A DNA stretch of 64,000 bases. It comes from Hofstenia miamia (taxonomy: Eukaryota > Xenacoelomorpha > Acoela). Numbering within the stretch: the stretch's first letter is position 1; every line of letters starts with the position of its first letter. Below the pieces are notes generated by a model. The model did not search any database and was not told the origin of the DNA. It was given only the letters and a program-made list of their open reading frames with translations. The translations under genes and the position numbers were made by a program. Location: the NCBI GenBank assembly GCA_004352715.1, contig SCFE01000108.1:1138361-1202360 (forward strand), written 5' to 3'. Positions 31,500-43,453 of this stretch are shown one piece after another.

Positions 31500-33100
31500 C
31501 ACATCATGCTAAGTTATCTAAATTTAAAACTATTTATGCTAGTGATTTCAAAAACTATTCAGATGAAATCATGGAAAATTTACTTAAAAATATTCCATTC
31601 GACTATATTTTTACTATAAATTCTGGTTCCCACGAGTTAAATTACATTGCGCACGGATCAATCAAGCACTAAACAAAGTAGCACCGCTGAAGTCCCGCCG
31701 AGTAATTAACAAATCACGACGATTTAACTTAACGGGAAATGATAATCAACAAATTAAGAACACGATAAACATAAAGCAGAAACTCTTTGAACCAGCTAAG
31801 TCCGACCCGACCAAGATAAATTGGGTTAATTACGAAAGATCAAAGAAATTAATTAAAGACCTAAACACAAAAATACATCATTAAAACAACGTCGATTTTT
31901 TGAAAACTTAAACTCTTCTAAACAAAAGTTTAAATTTTTAAACCGTTTTATTGGAAAATCGAATGGACTAAATAGTGACATTTCAGAAATTTATATTGAT
32001 AATAAAAAATTGAACTATAAAAAAAAGATTTTAAATCATCTAAATCACACATTTAAAGAACTAGGCAACTTCAATTTTCTTAAAATTCCTTTCAAAACTT
32101 AAGCAAGAACTACAAACTATTGTACTAAACTTAGACGTAAATATATCTTCACGTTCCACTCATTTACCTTACTTTATAATTAAAAATTTTTTTCATGTAT
32201 TTGGTGACCATTTATCATTTCCATTTACTCAATGTATAGTTGAAACCGAATTTCCGGAGATACTGAAAAAGTCAGATATAACACCTTTGTATAAAATGGA
32301 GATCCCCTTATTGCTAAAAAATTATATGCCAATTTCAATAACGCATCCTTTTAGTAAGCTATTTGAAAGGTTACTGCACATTCAAATCAATCAATATCTT
32401 GCATTTGAGAATAGTTTATCATCCAAATAATATGGTTTTCGCGCTAAGCATAGTACAAGTGATGCCATTATTTCAATTACTGAAAAAATATCCGCTAATA
32501 AATCTCAAAATAAATCCAGTTGCATAGCCCTTGTAGACTTAAGCAAAGCATTTAATTCAATGAATTTTGAAATTTTATCAATTAAACTTAAAAATTATGG
32601 ATTTCAACAAAATTCAATTAAATTAATTAAGAGTTTTTAAAAAATAGAAAACAGCGTGTATTAATGAATAACATGTAATCTGATTACATTACAACCGATC
32701 GAGGAGTACCTCAAGGCACAGTACTAGAGCCCGTTCTATTTGCATTATATGTAAATGACATTATTAAACATGTAAACCATAGTGAAATTTATCAATTTGC
32801 TGATGAAACGTGTCTCATAAATACAGATAATGATGCTTTGGGGCCACAAAATATTTGCAAAGTGAACATCTTTCTAGGTATTTCACATCCAATCAATTAA
32901 AAATTAATATTGAAAAAACTCAATTCTTTATATTTCTCCCCAATGCTGTAAAAGAAATAAACAAAATTGAATTAATTGTAAACAGTGCTCCGATAAAACA
33001 AAGTGATCATGTTACATATTTAGGTGTTGATATTGACAAAGATTTAAAATTCGATAAATTTCTCTTAAAAAAGATACATAAAATGGCTTCTGGCGTTAGA
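31500..33100 (+). pseudogene. LINE C copy 1: endonuclease-RT linker and reverse transcriptase
   Basis: The linker (AKLSKFKTIYASDFKNYSD ... KSRRVINKSRRF) is followed by FPEILKKSDITPLYK, SKLFERLLHIQINQYL, YGFRAKHSTSDAI, SCIALVDLSKAFNSMNFEI (motif A), GVPQGTVLEP and, after frameshifts, FADETCLINTDND (FADE for FADD) and LGVDIDKDLKFDKFLLKKI. Near-identical over 32521-33100 to the copy after the gap at 34689. It is interrupted at 33101 by an inverted-repeat element. Confidence 0.82.
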
Positions 33101-33651
33101 TACCGTATTTACCCATCTATAAGCCGCACCTTTTTCCACGAAAAATTGCTCCCAAGGTGGGGTTGCGGCTTATCTATAGAAACATCTCGTGAAGACACCT
33201 AATTTGCACATATATTGTAAACTAAAGTACGAGATCTTACTGTAATATACATTATAGTAAAATAATATCCTGTTTAAAAGACAAACAATTAATTTATTAA
33301 AAATAACACAATATTAAAGTATTAGAATGTATTCTTAGTTTAGAAGTAATATGCATGCAAATATCAAGGGCAATTTAGATCAGCACCCTTTAAGTGCAAT
33401 TAACAAGATCTAATATAGGTTTATAGTTTTATTTAATGTATTAAGATAGGCTATAAATCGCGGAAATGCAGGTTTCTTTTCTTCAAAGTTGTAAAAAATA
33501 TCTGAATAATGTAAATAAATATGTTTCGTTGATTCAGTGTTTGTGAATTTTTTATAATGCTCAAAAAACTTTTTTTCTTAAAAAACTTCTCCCAAACTCA
33601 GGGTGCGGCTTATCTACGGATGCGGCTTATACACGGGTAAATACGGTATAT
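33101..33651. mobile_element. Non-autonomous inverted-repeat element inserted in LINE C
   Basis: The left end is TACCGTATTTACCCATCTAT and the right end, reverse-complemented, TACCGTATTTACCCGTGTAT; both continue AAGCCGCA. That is 26 of 28 bases identical. Inside each end is a second copy of GCGGCTTATCTA, so the termini can fold into a multi-branched hairpin. TA flanks the CCGTATT ends. No coding capacity. LINE C sequence stops at its left edge (compare the uninterrupted copy at 35270). Confidence 0.78.
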
Positions 33652-33688
33652 GGTATCTAGCATCACATAGACTTCGATATAAAAGACC

Positions 33689-34688
33689 NNNNNNNNNNNN
33701 NNNNNNNNNNNNNNNNNNNNNNNNNNNNNNNNNNNNNNNNNNNNNNNNNNNNNNNNNNNNNNNNNNNNNNNNNNNNNNNNNNNNNNNNNNNNNNNNNNNN
33801 NNNNNNNNNNNNNNNNNNNNNNNNNNNNNNNNNNNNNNNNNNNNNNNNNNNNNNNNNNNNNNNNNNNNNNNNNNNNNNNNNNNNNNNNNNNNNNNNNNNN
33901 NNNNNNNNNNNNNNNNNNNNNNNNNNNNNNNNNNNNNNNNNNNNNNNNNNNNNNNNNNNNNNNNNNNNNNNNNNNNNNNNNNNNNNNNNNNNNNNNNNNN
34001 NNNNNNNNNNNNNNNNNNNNNNNNNNNNNNNNNNNNNNNNNNNNNNNNNNNNNNNNNNNNNNNNNNNNNNNNNNNNNNNNNNNNNNNNNNNNNNNNNNNN
34101 NNNNNNNNNNNNNNNNNNNNNNNNNNNNNNNNNNNNNNNNNNNNNNNNNNNNNNNNNNNNNNNNNNNNNNNNNNNNNNNNNNNNNNNNNNNNNNNNNNNN
34201 NNNNNNNNNNNNNNNNNNNNNNNNNNNNNNNNNNNNNNNNNNNNNNNNNNNNNNNNNNNNNNNNNNNNNNNNNNNNNNNNNNNNNNNNNNNNNNNNNNNN
34301 NNNNNNNNNNNNNNNNNNNNNNNNNNNNNNNNNNNNNNNNNNNNNNNNNNNNNNNNNNNNNNNNNNNNNNNNNNNNNNNNNNNNNNNNNNNNNNNNNNNN
34401 NNNNNNNNNNNNNNNNNNNNNNNNNNNNNNNNNNNNNNNNNNNNNNNNNNNNNNNNNNNNNNNNNNNNNNNNNNNNNNNNNNNNNNNNNNNNNNNNNNNN
34501 NNNNNNNNNNNNNNNNNNNNNNNNNNNNNNNNNNNNNNNNNNNNNNNNNNNNNNNNNNNNNNNNNNNNNNNNNNNNNNNNNNNNNNNNNNNNNNNNNNNN
34601 NNNNNNNNNNNNNNNNNNNNNNNNNNNNNNNNNNNNNNNNNNNNNNNNNNNNNNNNNNNNNNNNNNNNNNNNNNNNNNNNNNNNNNNN
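33689..34688. other. Assembly gap (1000 N)
   Basis: Lies between two near-identical LINE C copies; a collapse or misjoin is possible. Confidence 0.99.
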
Positions 34689-36185
34689 GTATAGCTCTTC
34701 TAGACTTAAGCAAAGCTTTTGATTTAATGAATTTTGAAATTTTATCAATTAAACTTAAAAATTATGGATTTCAACAAAAATCAATTAAATTAATTATGAG
34801 TTTTTTAAAAAATAGAACACAGCTTGTATTAATGAATAACATGAAATCTGATTACATTACAACCGATCGAGGAGTACCTCAAGGCACAGTACTAGGGCCC
34901 GTTCTATTTGCATTATATGTAAGTGACATTATTAAACATGTAAACCATAGTGAAATTTATCAATTTGCTGATGACACGTGTCTCATAAATACAGATAATG
35001 ATTTAGGGCCACAAAAAATTTGCAAAGTGATATTGAAAATCTTTCTAAGTATTTCACATCCAATCAATTAAAAACTAATATTGATAAAACGTAATTCATT
35101 ATATTTTCCCCCAATGCTGTAAAAGAAATAACAAACAAAATTGAATTAATTGTAAACAGTGTTCCTCGAGGATCATTTTACAAATTTAGGTGTTGATATT
35201 GATAAAGATTTAAAATTAGACAAATTTCTCTTAAAAAAGATACATAAAATGGCTTCTGGCGTTAGATACTTTTGCCACTTCAGAAATTTAGGGCCAGATT
35301 ATCACATTCAGATATTGCATGCATCTTCCTTATCGCAACTACACTATTATTCATTTTTATTTATTAATTTTAATAAAAAAGCCGCTATTTATTATCAAAA
35401 ACTTTTAATTGGTGATTAAAAACATTAAATTTTGAACGTAAGCATGATCATGTTAGTGAATACAAACGAAAGTATAATATATTATCCCCGCTATATCAAG
35501 TACAATTCCATGCAGCTTCAATTTTATTTAAGTATAAATATGGCCGACAATCAATTTCTTTTCTTGATAATTACTTAAAAGTAAATCCTCGATCACATAA
35601 GTTTATTTGTAGAAGTATTTCATATCCTAGTTTTCGTCGAGCAGTTTCTAATATTTGGAATGATTTAGATAATGAGACTAGAGTAGAAAAAAATTACAAA
35701 AAATTTAGAAAAAAATTAAAAATCATACTTTTACATCGACNAAGTATAATATATTATCCCCGCTATATCAAGTACAATTCCATGCAGCTTCAATTTTATT
35801 TAAGTATAAATATGGCCGACAATCAATTTCTTTCCTTGATAATTACTTAAAAGTAAATTCTCGATCACATAAGTTTATTTGTAGCAGTATTTCATATCCT
35901 AGTTTTCATCGAGCAGCCTCTAATATTTGGAATAATTTAGATAATGAGATAAGAATAGAAAAAAATTACAAAAAATTTAGAAAAAAATTAAAATGTGCAC
36001 TTTTACATCTATAAAATACAATCGGAGACACAAACATGCTAAACAAATTTACTGATTTCTTACACTGAGCTCACCACATGCATAGACACACACACACAAA
36101 TTTATTATTATTATATACTTCATATTTAGTTTGTAGATTAATTGTAACTTTTTAGCAAATATATTGCTTTGACTCTTATTTATAA
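34689..36185 (+). pseudogene. LINE C copy 2: reverse transcriptase to 3' end
   Basis: IALLDLSKAFDLMNFEI (motif A), DRGVPQGTVLGPVLFALYV (motif B) and QFADDTCLINTDND (motif C, intact FADD), then SSNIDK.. remnants, GVDIDKDLKLDKF and a thumb with LHASSLSQLHYYSFLF. The C-terminal domain (YNILSPLYQVQFHAASILFK ... SISFLDNYLKVN ... PSFRRAVSNIWNDLDNE) appears twice, at 35460-35740 and 35742-36015, around a single n. The 3' UTR carries a (CA)n tract at about 36085 and ends near GCTTTGACTCTTATTTATAA (36160-36180). The RT core is the best preserved in the window but lacks its upstream half. Confidence 0.85.
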
Positions 36186-36337
36186 AGAGAATGTAAACAC
36201 TTTCATTTCTGTCTAAGTTGTTTCCAATCTTCTATTGTATCCAAATGAGCATTCATACTTGAAAAAATGTTTTTTAAAACCAAATTGATTTTGATTGAAT
36301 AAATTGTATTTTTTAAAGAAACAATTAATCTGATCGT

Positions 36338-37620
36338 GTAATATTATTTATTTATTTTTTATTTCTTATATAGCGCACAACCCTTCCAGTAGAAGCTCTA
36401 GTGGGTTTATTTACAAAATATTCTATAAATGTAAAGTGTCAAGTTGCTCAATGAAGAGATAGTGTTTAAGCTCATTTTTAAAAGCGGAAATGTTTTCCGC
36501 GTTTCTAATTGATATTGGTAAGAAGTTGAAAAGCTCAGGGCCACCGCATGAAAAAGCAGTCATCTTTCGCCTTTTCGTAATTGGAACGGTGAAATGAGGA
36601 CCTTTAATCATGCGATAGTCAGTGATGACCGGCGATAATAAATCCTGTAAATAGCATGGAGCCAAATTTCTATAGGTCTTCTAGACAATGAGATATACTT
36701 TAAAAATAATTCTAAATTTGATTTTGACCCAGTGCAGTTCAATGATAGGAGATATGTGGTCATTATAGTCTAAACAGAAAATGAGAAGCGCACAGCGATT
36801 TTGGAGAATTTGTAGTTTCTTGATTTGGTAATCGGGAATATCTAAAAGAAGAGAATTTGCATAATCTATTCTTCCAATAACCAGTTGTTGTACTAGCATT
36901 TTTGCTTGAGTAATTGTCAGAAATTTACGAATCTTTAAAATTGAACGAATATAATAGTTAAAAGTTCTAAAAATAGAGCTAATTTGTAACTTCTTTGATA
37001 GACCTGGTTTGAACAAATATTCTACAATATTTAATGATTAATTGGGGAGACAGTTGGATGAGTACCAATAAACATAATTTTGCCCTTTAATTTATAAAGT
37101 CGTTAAAAAATACTGTTAAAAAATTTGCAATTTTCTAAATAATAGATTCAATATAATTGAGTAATATTGAGGATCACTTTTCTTACAAATCATATAAATC
37201 TGGGGATCGTCCGCATAGAGATGATCTTTTCTAAAATCTTATAGTTCCAGTTAAAATTGATATAGATCTGTAATTTGAAGAAATGCTGCTTGCGCCTTTT
37301 TTGTAGATTGGAATAACTTTTGCAACTTTTAGTATATCAGGATATTTGTTACATTAAATGCATTCATTAAAAAAGTCGCCTAAAGGTCTTGCTATAACAT
37401 TAAGTAGTTGTTTTGAAAACCAAATAGGATACTTTCTAATTCCTTTAGAATTTCTAATATTTTAGCAATTAGCAGTTTTTAGAAATTCATTTAAGGAGAT
37501 GTATCTAAAAGTTCAATTTTCATTGAACTTTGGCCTTTATGTTTTTCAAATTTTGTCGTGAGATTATATTGCATTACATCAAATTTACCTAATTTTAAAA
37601 AATCTCATTAAATAAATTTG
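36338..37620 (-). pseudogene. L2/CR1-like LINE 3' half with (ATTT)n tail
   Basis: From 37620 down: eroded RT with DHLYADDPQIYMI (motif C, YADD, at about 37205), then FKPGLSKKLQISSIFRTFNY, RIDYANSLLLDIPDYQIKKL and LQILQNRCALLIF (thumb), and the C-terminal domain LQDLLSPV, FTVPITKRRKMTAFSCGGP and ELFNFLPISIRNAENISAFK. This ordering is diagnostic of L2/CR1/Jockey RT C-termini. The minus-strand 3' end is an (AAAT)-type tail at 36338-36360. Confidence 0.85.
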
Positions 37621-37656
37621 ATATTTCCAATTCATTGTACTTTTATAACCGATTTT

Positions 37657-38001
37657 CTCCGAAAAAATAGTAAAACCTGCGTTTTATTACGTGTATGAAA
37701 CGAAAAATGAATGTTGATAAGTTTATCCTAACTAAATTTTTACTATTATATCTGATTTTAGCAAAATTTTTCGTACCTTGAGCTGGGTGTGTCGAAAAAC
37801 CAAAAAACCATTGCTTTAAACTTTTTTTGCAAAAAACACTTTTCCCAACCCTGATTTTAGGTAAAGCATAGCATTCGAGCACGTTCACCAATAGATGTGA
37901 TAATATCTCACTATTTTCAAATTTCATAATAGGCTTGAAGAAAATCGGTTGGAAAATAGGGAAACAAAGTTTTCGCATTTTGAAAAGACAGTTAAGGTTA
38001 A
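37657..38001 (-). mobile_element. piggyBac-like MITE copy (one end recognised)
   Basis: Its right end GGTTAA at 37996-38001, and the preceding 90 bp (AAATTTCATAATAGGCTTGA ...), align with the same end of the copy at 58999-59468. The other end is not delimited. The right end is repeated after the N run at 38073. Confidence 0.5.
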
Positions 38002-38172
38002 TAACGAAAAAATTTGATGCGGATCTTTACGCTATACGATATTTATTCCGGCGGTGCCTTCTAAAGCGAAAANNNNNNNNNNNNCGCATTTTGAAAAGAC
38101 AGTTAAGGTTAATAACGAAAAAATTTGATGCGGATCTTTGCGCTATACGATATTTATTCCGGCGGTGCCTTC
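37977..38172. repeat. About 97-bp direct duplication flanking a 12-N gap
   Basis: 37976-38072 and 38085-38181 are identical except for one A/G difference (ctttAcgc versus ctttGcgc), either side of 12 N. Most likely an assembly overlap; a tandem duplication cannot be excluded. Confidence 0.85.
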
Positions 38173-38477
38173 TAAAGCGAAAAGGCTGAAAGGGTAGCAC
38201 AAAAAATAAAAGAAAAATTTTAATTAAAAGCAATTTTCATAATAATTTATCAAAACATAATTTAATGCATAAGAAACTGTACAAATGCTATACATAAAAA
38301 TTGAATATAAAAGAGAATTGTTGGAAGTTTGAAAAAAGAATTTGGAAGGAAGTCTAATTTCAAGAGACATTTTAATAGATTTTTAACGTTTACCGCAAGA
38401 AAATATTGAAGAATCGAGAGCATTGTGATTTTTTAATGCTCTCATTAATAATTAAGATTTTAGAGGACGATTAATAA

Positions 38478-38766
38478 TTAAAGTTTCTCTTCTATGGATT
38501 CAACTTTAATAGGGGGTGGTGGAGGCTGACCAGTAGGCTTTTTCAGATTTGTATTTCTTCGTGCTGGGGCAATGGGCTTTGGTGGAGGATTGACGTTATC
38601 GTCATTATCGGAATCCTGGGCGTCTGCATACATGTTTGGTTTGACATTGGCATCGATTGTGAGCAAACGAGTTCTTGGAACTGGCGTTTCAGATTTTGGT
38701 GATTCAGCTTTAGGTGGTAAAGGAGCAGCACCTTTTTTGCTAACCAGGACAAAATCAGCGGTGGTA
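38478..38766 (-). CDS. ARHGAP17-like: BAR-RhoGAP last exon: proline-rich tail and stop
   Basis: It follows the acceptor TTCAATTTAG and reads TTADFVLVSKKGAAPLPPKA, SETPVPRTRLLTIDAN, an acidic DSDNDD stretch, PPPKPIAPARRNT and GQPPPPPIKVESIEEKL, then TAA. KPIAPARR and the PPPPP run are candidate SH3-ligand motifs, as in the tails of this family. The first base completes an Asn codon split with the previous exon. The tail is short compared with vertebrate ARHGAP17. Confidence 0.85.
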
Positions 38767-38804
38767 CTAAATTGAATTAAAAAACTTCTAAAGTAAAGTC
38801 ATAC

Positions 38805-38883
38805 TTTTCTGAAGTTGGAAGATCAGCAAGTGATTTCACTGAAGGAGACGCTGTTGAAGAATCATTTAAGACGAAGTCACCGG
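38805..38883 (-). CDS. ARHGAP17-like: BAR-RhoGAP penultimate exon: Ser-rich tail segment
   Basis: 79 bp, after CATTTTTAG, reading (S)GDFVLNDSSTASPSVKSLAD then LPTSEK, donor GTATGA. Both boundaries are in phase with their neighbours (enters with two bases, leaves with two). Only 38 bp of intron separate it from the last exon. GDFVLN here and ADFVLVSKK in the next exon look like a short repeated motif. Confidence 0.8.
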
Positions 38884-40914
38884 CTAAAAATGAAATAATA
38901 CACCTATCATATTTCAAAATATTTTCAAAAGTTGCTTCAAAATAAAAAATAAAAATTTCTCAAAAATTTTAATTTTCGTGGTAGAATTTAAATTTTTTAA
39001 AGAAAAAATTACTCAATTACTTCAAATTACACAAACAAATTGGTCAATTAAAATGAAGTTATAATTAAAGATGCTAATTTAACGTCTTCGAATCACCTGT
39101 TTTGTGCTTTCACAATTATTTTTCGTTACTTTATTAACTAATTTCAAATTTGATACATAAGAAGTAGTTTTGACCAAATTAAGAGAATTGGTATGGCTAT
39201 GTATTATTACAAATGCGCTAAAGCTAGCAAGTTTTGTGAAGCATTTCGCAGATGTACAGAAAAGTCACATGGGAAAAAATGATAAATTACAAAATCATTT
39301 ACAGTGATATATCATTAGCAAACAAAAATTATATTGTTGAAGCCGCATACCATGCTAACCACAAATAAAAAAATTTTTAAATGTACAAATGAAAAACGTC
39401 TTGATAGTGAGAATAAGAAAAGCTGCTCAGTGAAGAAAAAATGAAAGTAGAAATTTCATCGCAACATTTAATCGCACTGAAAGTTTTTCATGACTGCATT
39501 CAGATCTTGAGAATTTCCAGGCTATGCATATCTACAGATAAACTTGATGTCTTCATCATTGAGGTAAATCTTTACTATTCAGGAGGTAAAACATTATGAT
39601 TTCTTTAATTGTGGAAGTGAATAAAATCAGGTTTTAGGGTGGGGACGTTTATGTCCAAGTAATACTATATTTTTTGAAATAAGCTAGAATCAGATACCTT
39701 GCTTATTTTTTAATAAAGATTGCCTAACAATTATTTTTAGTCGTGGCTTGTAACAAGCAACCTTTTCTTGATGCCTTACAATGTTATTTTGTATTCCCTT
39801 GAGTCAATAATGAAGTATTTCATGAATGCAAACAGCCAATTGATGATATTAACACTCTGCTTTTATTTCATACTTAAACTACATGTTAAACAATGTGTTT
39901 GTTAATTTTATCGTAATGCAATGTCAATGTCAAAAGAAAACCAGTTAAATAAATTAACTCGTAAAGCCCCAAAGACGTGGCCAATTAGGGTTTGGGGTTG
40001 GACAAATCTCTCTTATGTCAGGCAATTTGTAATATGCGAAACGCAGCAGGCAATCTGTAAAAAAGTGATAAATTTTAAGCATTGCCTGGCGCTGCTTTCA
40101 TCAATGTTCAAATTGCCTAGGCATTTTGAACATTGCCAGATTTGACAATTGCCTGTAACATATATATAATTATTATTAATTATTGAAAAAATCAAAATAT
40201 AGATCCGCTCTGGATGCTTACATTCATTGTATTTTAGAATGACCGAATAAGCAGATTTTTCAGATTTCAGAAGGTATAGTGTATGCTTCAATTATTAAGC
40301 AAAGAACAACAGGTAAAAGCATTCGCAATCATAGAGCACGCAATGCGTAATCTGTTGCAAAATCTTTGTCAGTGTAAGACACCACTTGAGACAAATGCAT
40401 TGTGATTTAACTCCAAAAGAGCGGTTGTTCTTACAGAGCGTGCATCGATCAGTAAATATTAAAGTTTTATATTAATGTAGTCAATTTTTTCCAATAAGAG
40501 AAGACAACAGAAGTCATGAAATTACAAAAATAAAAAAAAAGAAAGATTAAATGTGCGTACATTTCCGATTCAATCAAATGTTTTTTGTAATGAGATTCCT
40601 GACAGTTGTAATGATTGGTCTGGTCAGTAAAGGCAACTGAAAATTTTGTTCGTAATAAATCTCGTTTTGGGAAATCTGCAGAAACTTCATCCTCTAATCA
40701 TTTTCGAAATATCAGTTGAAGCAAATTGCCCATAAATCGAATCCACTAAGGAACATGGCGTACCTTTATGAGCAGTTGCTTGCAATGAAATAAAAACATA
40801 GATATAAAAGTACTAGTATAGTTATATTTCGGGCATTTTAAGTCTTTTCTGGATTATGCCAATATGTGCGAAAGAAGTATGCGAGTCAATGTGAATTACT
40901 GAAATTTAGTAATT
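38884..40914. other. BAR-RhoGAP intron, AT-rich, nothing recognised
   Basis: No conserved coding segment or delimited element was found in this part of the 6.1-kb intron. Confidence 0.4.
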
Positions 40915-40917
40915 TAG

Positions 40918-40945
40918 TATATATGTATATATATATATATATATA
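40918..40945. repeat. (TA)n tract left of the Tc1-like MITE
   Basis: TA units with one TATG interruption end exactly where the inverted repeat at 40946 begins. Confidence 0.88.
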
Positions 40946-41552
40946 CAGTATTGGCCAAAATGATAAGCCCATCTCTAAAATTAGGAAGCAAAATTTAAAG
41001 ATGTGGATTTTTGTAACTTTATTACAAATATGTTATTTAATTGGACACAATAAGTAATGAAATGATTATCTTGTGTACAAATGACGTAAACATAAAGAAA
41101 GAAAAGGCTTTTAACAAGTTATTGTTCATCATTTTCCCTAACATATTCATTAGATTAATGGAATTCTTCATGGAAAATATGCGTTAGTAAGTTTATTTTT
41201 GTCAGGTAAGTGTATTTCCATGGCACAACTAATACTGGTCAAAGTTCGATAGAATAATGTAAGAGGAGAAAAAAAGGAATGGCTTCAATTAAATAATAAT
41301 CTTTCCTTCGTAAGCCCGCAAAGTCGTGAATACAAAAGAGATGCATACAAAATACTGATTTTGGTGTTGACAATCATTGTTTTTTTCGTATAAGTAATGT
41401 AGTATTATAATTGTTTGTCATAATAAAAAGGTTGTTGCAGATTATATTTTTAAACCTCGATTTGTAATAATAAATTCGCGAGTGATATTTAGACAGTATT
41501 TTCATTTTTTCTGAATATTGTATGAGGTGGGCGGATCTTTTCGGCCAATACC

Positions 41553-41553
<1 letters not shown>
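40946..41553. mobile_element. Tc1-like non-autonomous element (608 bp)
   Basis: The left end is CAGTATTGGCCAAAATGATA; the right end, reverse-complemented, is CGGTATTGGCCGAAAAGATC. Both continue with a CCCA.CTC segment: about 30 bp of imperfect inverted repeat. TA lies on both sides, as Tc1 elements require, and the CAGT.TTGGCC start is typical of Tc1-family termini. No transposase remnant inside. Confidence 0.75.

Positions 41554-41599
<46 letters not shown>
41554..41599. repeat. (TA)n tract between two DNA transposons
   Basis: 46 bp of pure TA separate the ends of the elements at 40946-41553 and 41600-42868. Confidence 0.95.
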
Positions 41600-41602
<3 letters not shown>

Positions 41603-42868
41603 GGTATCCACAAAGTCTCTTTACAATTTGAAAAATCTATTATAAAAGCAATTTATGAGATATCTTTACCTGATTTTTTTCATTTTAATAAGTATTTATT
41701 AAAGTTTTTTAACAATATTTAATAGACCCCTATATAAGCACCATTAGTTGCACGAAGGACATCAAGTCGGTACTCTATTTCTTGCCATGTTCGCTTTAGC
41801 ATAGGTCCATCGATGGTGACAATGGCATTCCGAATCCTTTGTTTAAGTCAGCAATGTGACGTACCTTTGTTCGGTACACGATATCTTTTACATAACCCCA
41901 TAAAAAGAAGTCTAAGGGAGTGATAAATGGCGAACGTGGTGGCCAGGGAATTGGTCCATCCCTTCCGATCCATCCGTCTGGAAATGTTTGATTGAGAAAC
42001 TGACGAATATGGCGTCACCATCTTGCTGGAAGATAATGGTTGGTTGTAGTTCAATCAGTTGTGGTGCCATACATTCGGTCAGAAAGTCAAGGTAAACATC
42101 TGCATTAATTGTTGCTTCGTTGAAGAAAAATGGCCCAATTATTCGATCAAACAGATTCCACACCACACATTCACTTTTGGACTACCCCGGTAAAGCTCCC
42201 TAGTCTCATGGGGGTTTTCTGACACCCAAATTCTTACATTGTGTCTGTTTAATTTTCCTTAAACATGAAAAGTTGCCTCGTTACTAAAACAGACTCGCGT
42301 AAGGAATGCTTCATCATGAGAAATGCGTCCCAGCATTTCTACAGCATACGCTCTTCGTTTTGGCTTGTCATTTGGCTCAAGAGTCTGTAACAGTTGCACT
42401 TTGTAAGCGTACAACCGTAAGTTCTTAAGGAGGACCTTGTGCACTGTTGAACGCGGTAGTTGCAACACTCTGGCAGCAATGCGGATGGACTTTGTAGGAG
42501 AACGAGTAAAGGCTTGTAAAACGTCATCAATGCTTTCCTCAGATGTTCTTGGTCGCCCGCTCCTTTCTCTATGAAATACGGGCCCTGTCTCCATAAATTT
42601 CTTGTGCCATGCACGAATGGAAGGACGGGATGGACGATCTCTTCCATCCTTATTTCTGTAGCTTCGTTGAGTCTGAACATCCGATTTGGTTTCAATAAAC
42701 CACGATACACATTGTTCTTTTTCTTGAGGAGTAGCCATTTTGGTACGGCAATATCGTATAATTCTCAACATCGTATAATGTAGAATTTGGTACGGCAATA
42801 TCGTATAATTTTCAATATCGTATAATGTAATAAATTTTTCAAATTGTAGAGACTTTGTGGACACCCGG
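41600..42868 (-). mobile_element. Tc1/mariner-superfamily element (DUF4817-type transposase), 1.27 kb
   Basis: The left end is CAGGGTATCCACAAAGTCTC and the right end, reverse-complemented, CCGGGTGTCCACAAAGTCTC; both continue ACAATTTGAAAAAT. That is about 33 bp of inverted repeat. TA flanks both ends within long TA tracts. It encodes the transposase described separately. Confidence 0.88.
41760..42738 (-). pseudogene. Tc1/mariner-like transposase with DUF4817 HTH N-terminus, frameshifted
   Basis: The start is ATG 42738 (MATPQEKEQCVSWFIETKS). The first DNA-binding half contains RPSIRAWHKKFMETGPV, then GRPRTSEESIDDVLQAF (GRPR linker) and the second HTH SIRIAARVLQLPRSTVHKVL. Catalytic region: FSNEATFHV (N-E in place of D-E at the first block), NVRIWVSENPHE, VNVWCGI, ADVYLDFLTECMAPQL and TIIFQQDGD (second Asp). 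Frameshifts at about 42255, 42170 and 42000 split it into three frames. A well-known arthropod type; inactive here. Confidence 0.83.
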
Positions 42869-42953
42869 TATACATATATATATATATATANNNNNNNNNN
42901 NNNNNNNNNNNNNNNNNNNNNNNNNNNNNNNNNNNNNNNNNNNNNNNNNNNNN

Positions 42954-43009
<56 letters not shown>

Positions 43010-43013
43010 TAGA
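42869..43013. repeat. (TA)n tract containing a 63-N gap
   Basis: TA repeats on both sides of N 42891-42953; the gap is unresolved microsatellite. Confidence 0.95.
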
Positions 43014-43453
43014 CTACTGCACACTTGTTTGTAAGAATAACCGAATAAATCCCTACTTATGATATTTTTAGCTGGCCACGTCCCTGTAAAGCCCAATAAG
43101 CGATGCTAAACACCCTGTGTACGTATAGGGTTATAACACAACTCGCACTACACTATTTCTCACAATGTGGTGCTAATATCTGATTAGAATAAATTTGTTG
43201 AAAGGCAATATATCAAAGATATTGTATAGTTTATCTCCATAGACTGGGTGAGCTTATTAAACAAACAACGCTTAAGAACATCTGCCGGCCCAATGGTTGA
43301 AATTCTATAAAGGTATACAGTAAAGTAAATAATAATTGCAGGATAAGTGTTTCAAGAAAAGCTAGCAGCTGGAATAGAGCCAATTTGGCTTAGCGATTCA
43401 TTTTAGAACTATATTAGCACTATATTATAAGTTGAAAATTTATTCAAGTAAAA

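Noticed and set aside
40013-40291. Minus-strand ORF of 92 codons and its plus-strand counterpart at 39921-40145
   Set aside because: No conserved motif; the sequence contains GGCAATTTG/CAAATTGCC-type internal repeats, more likely a decayed inverted-repeat element.
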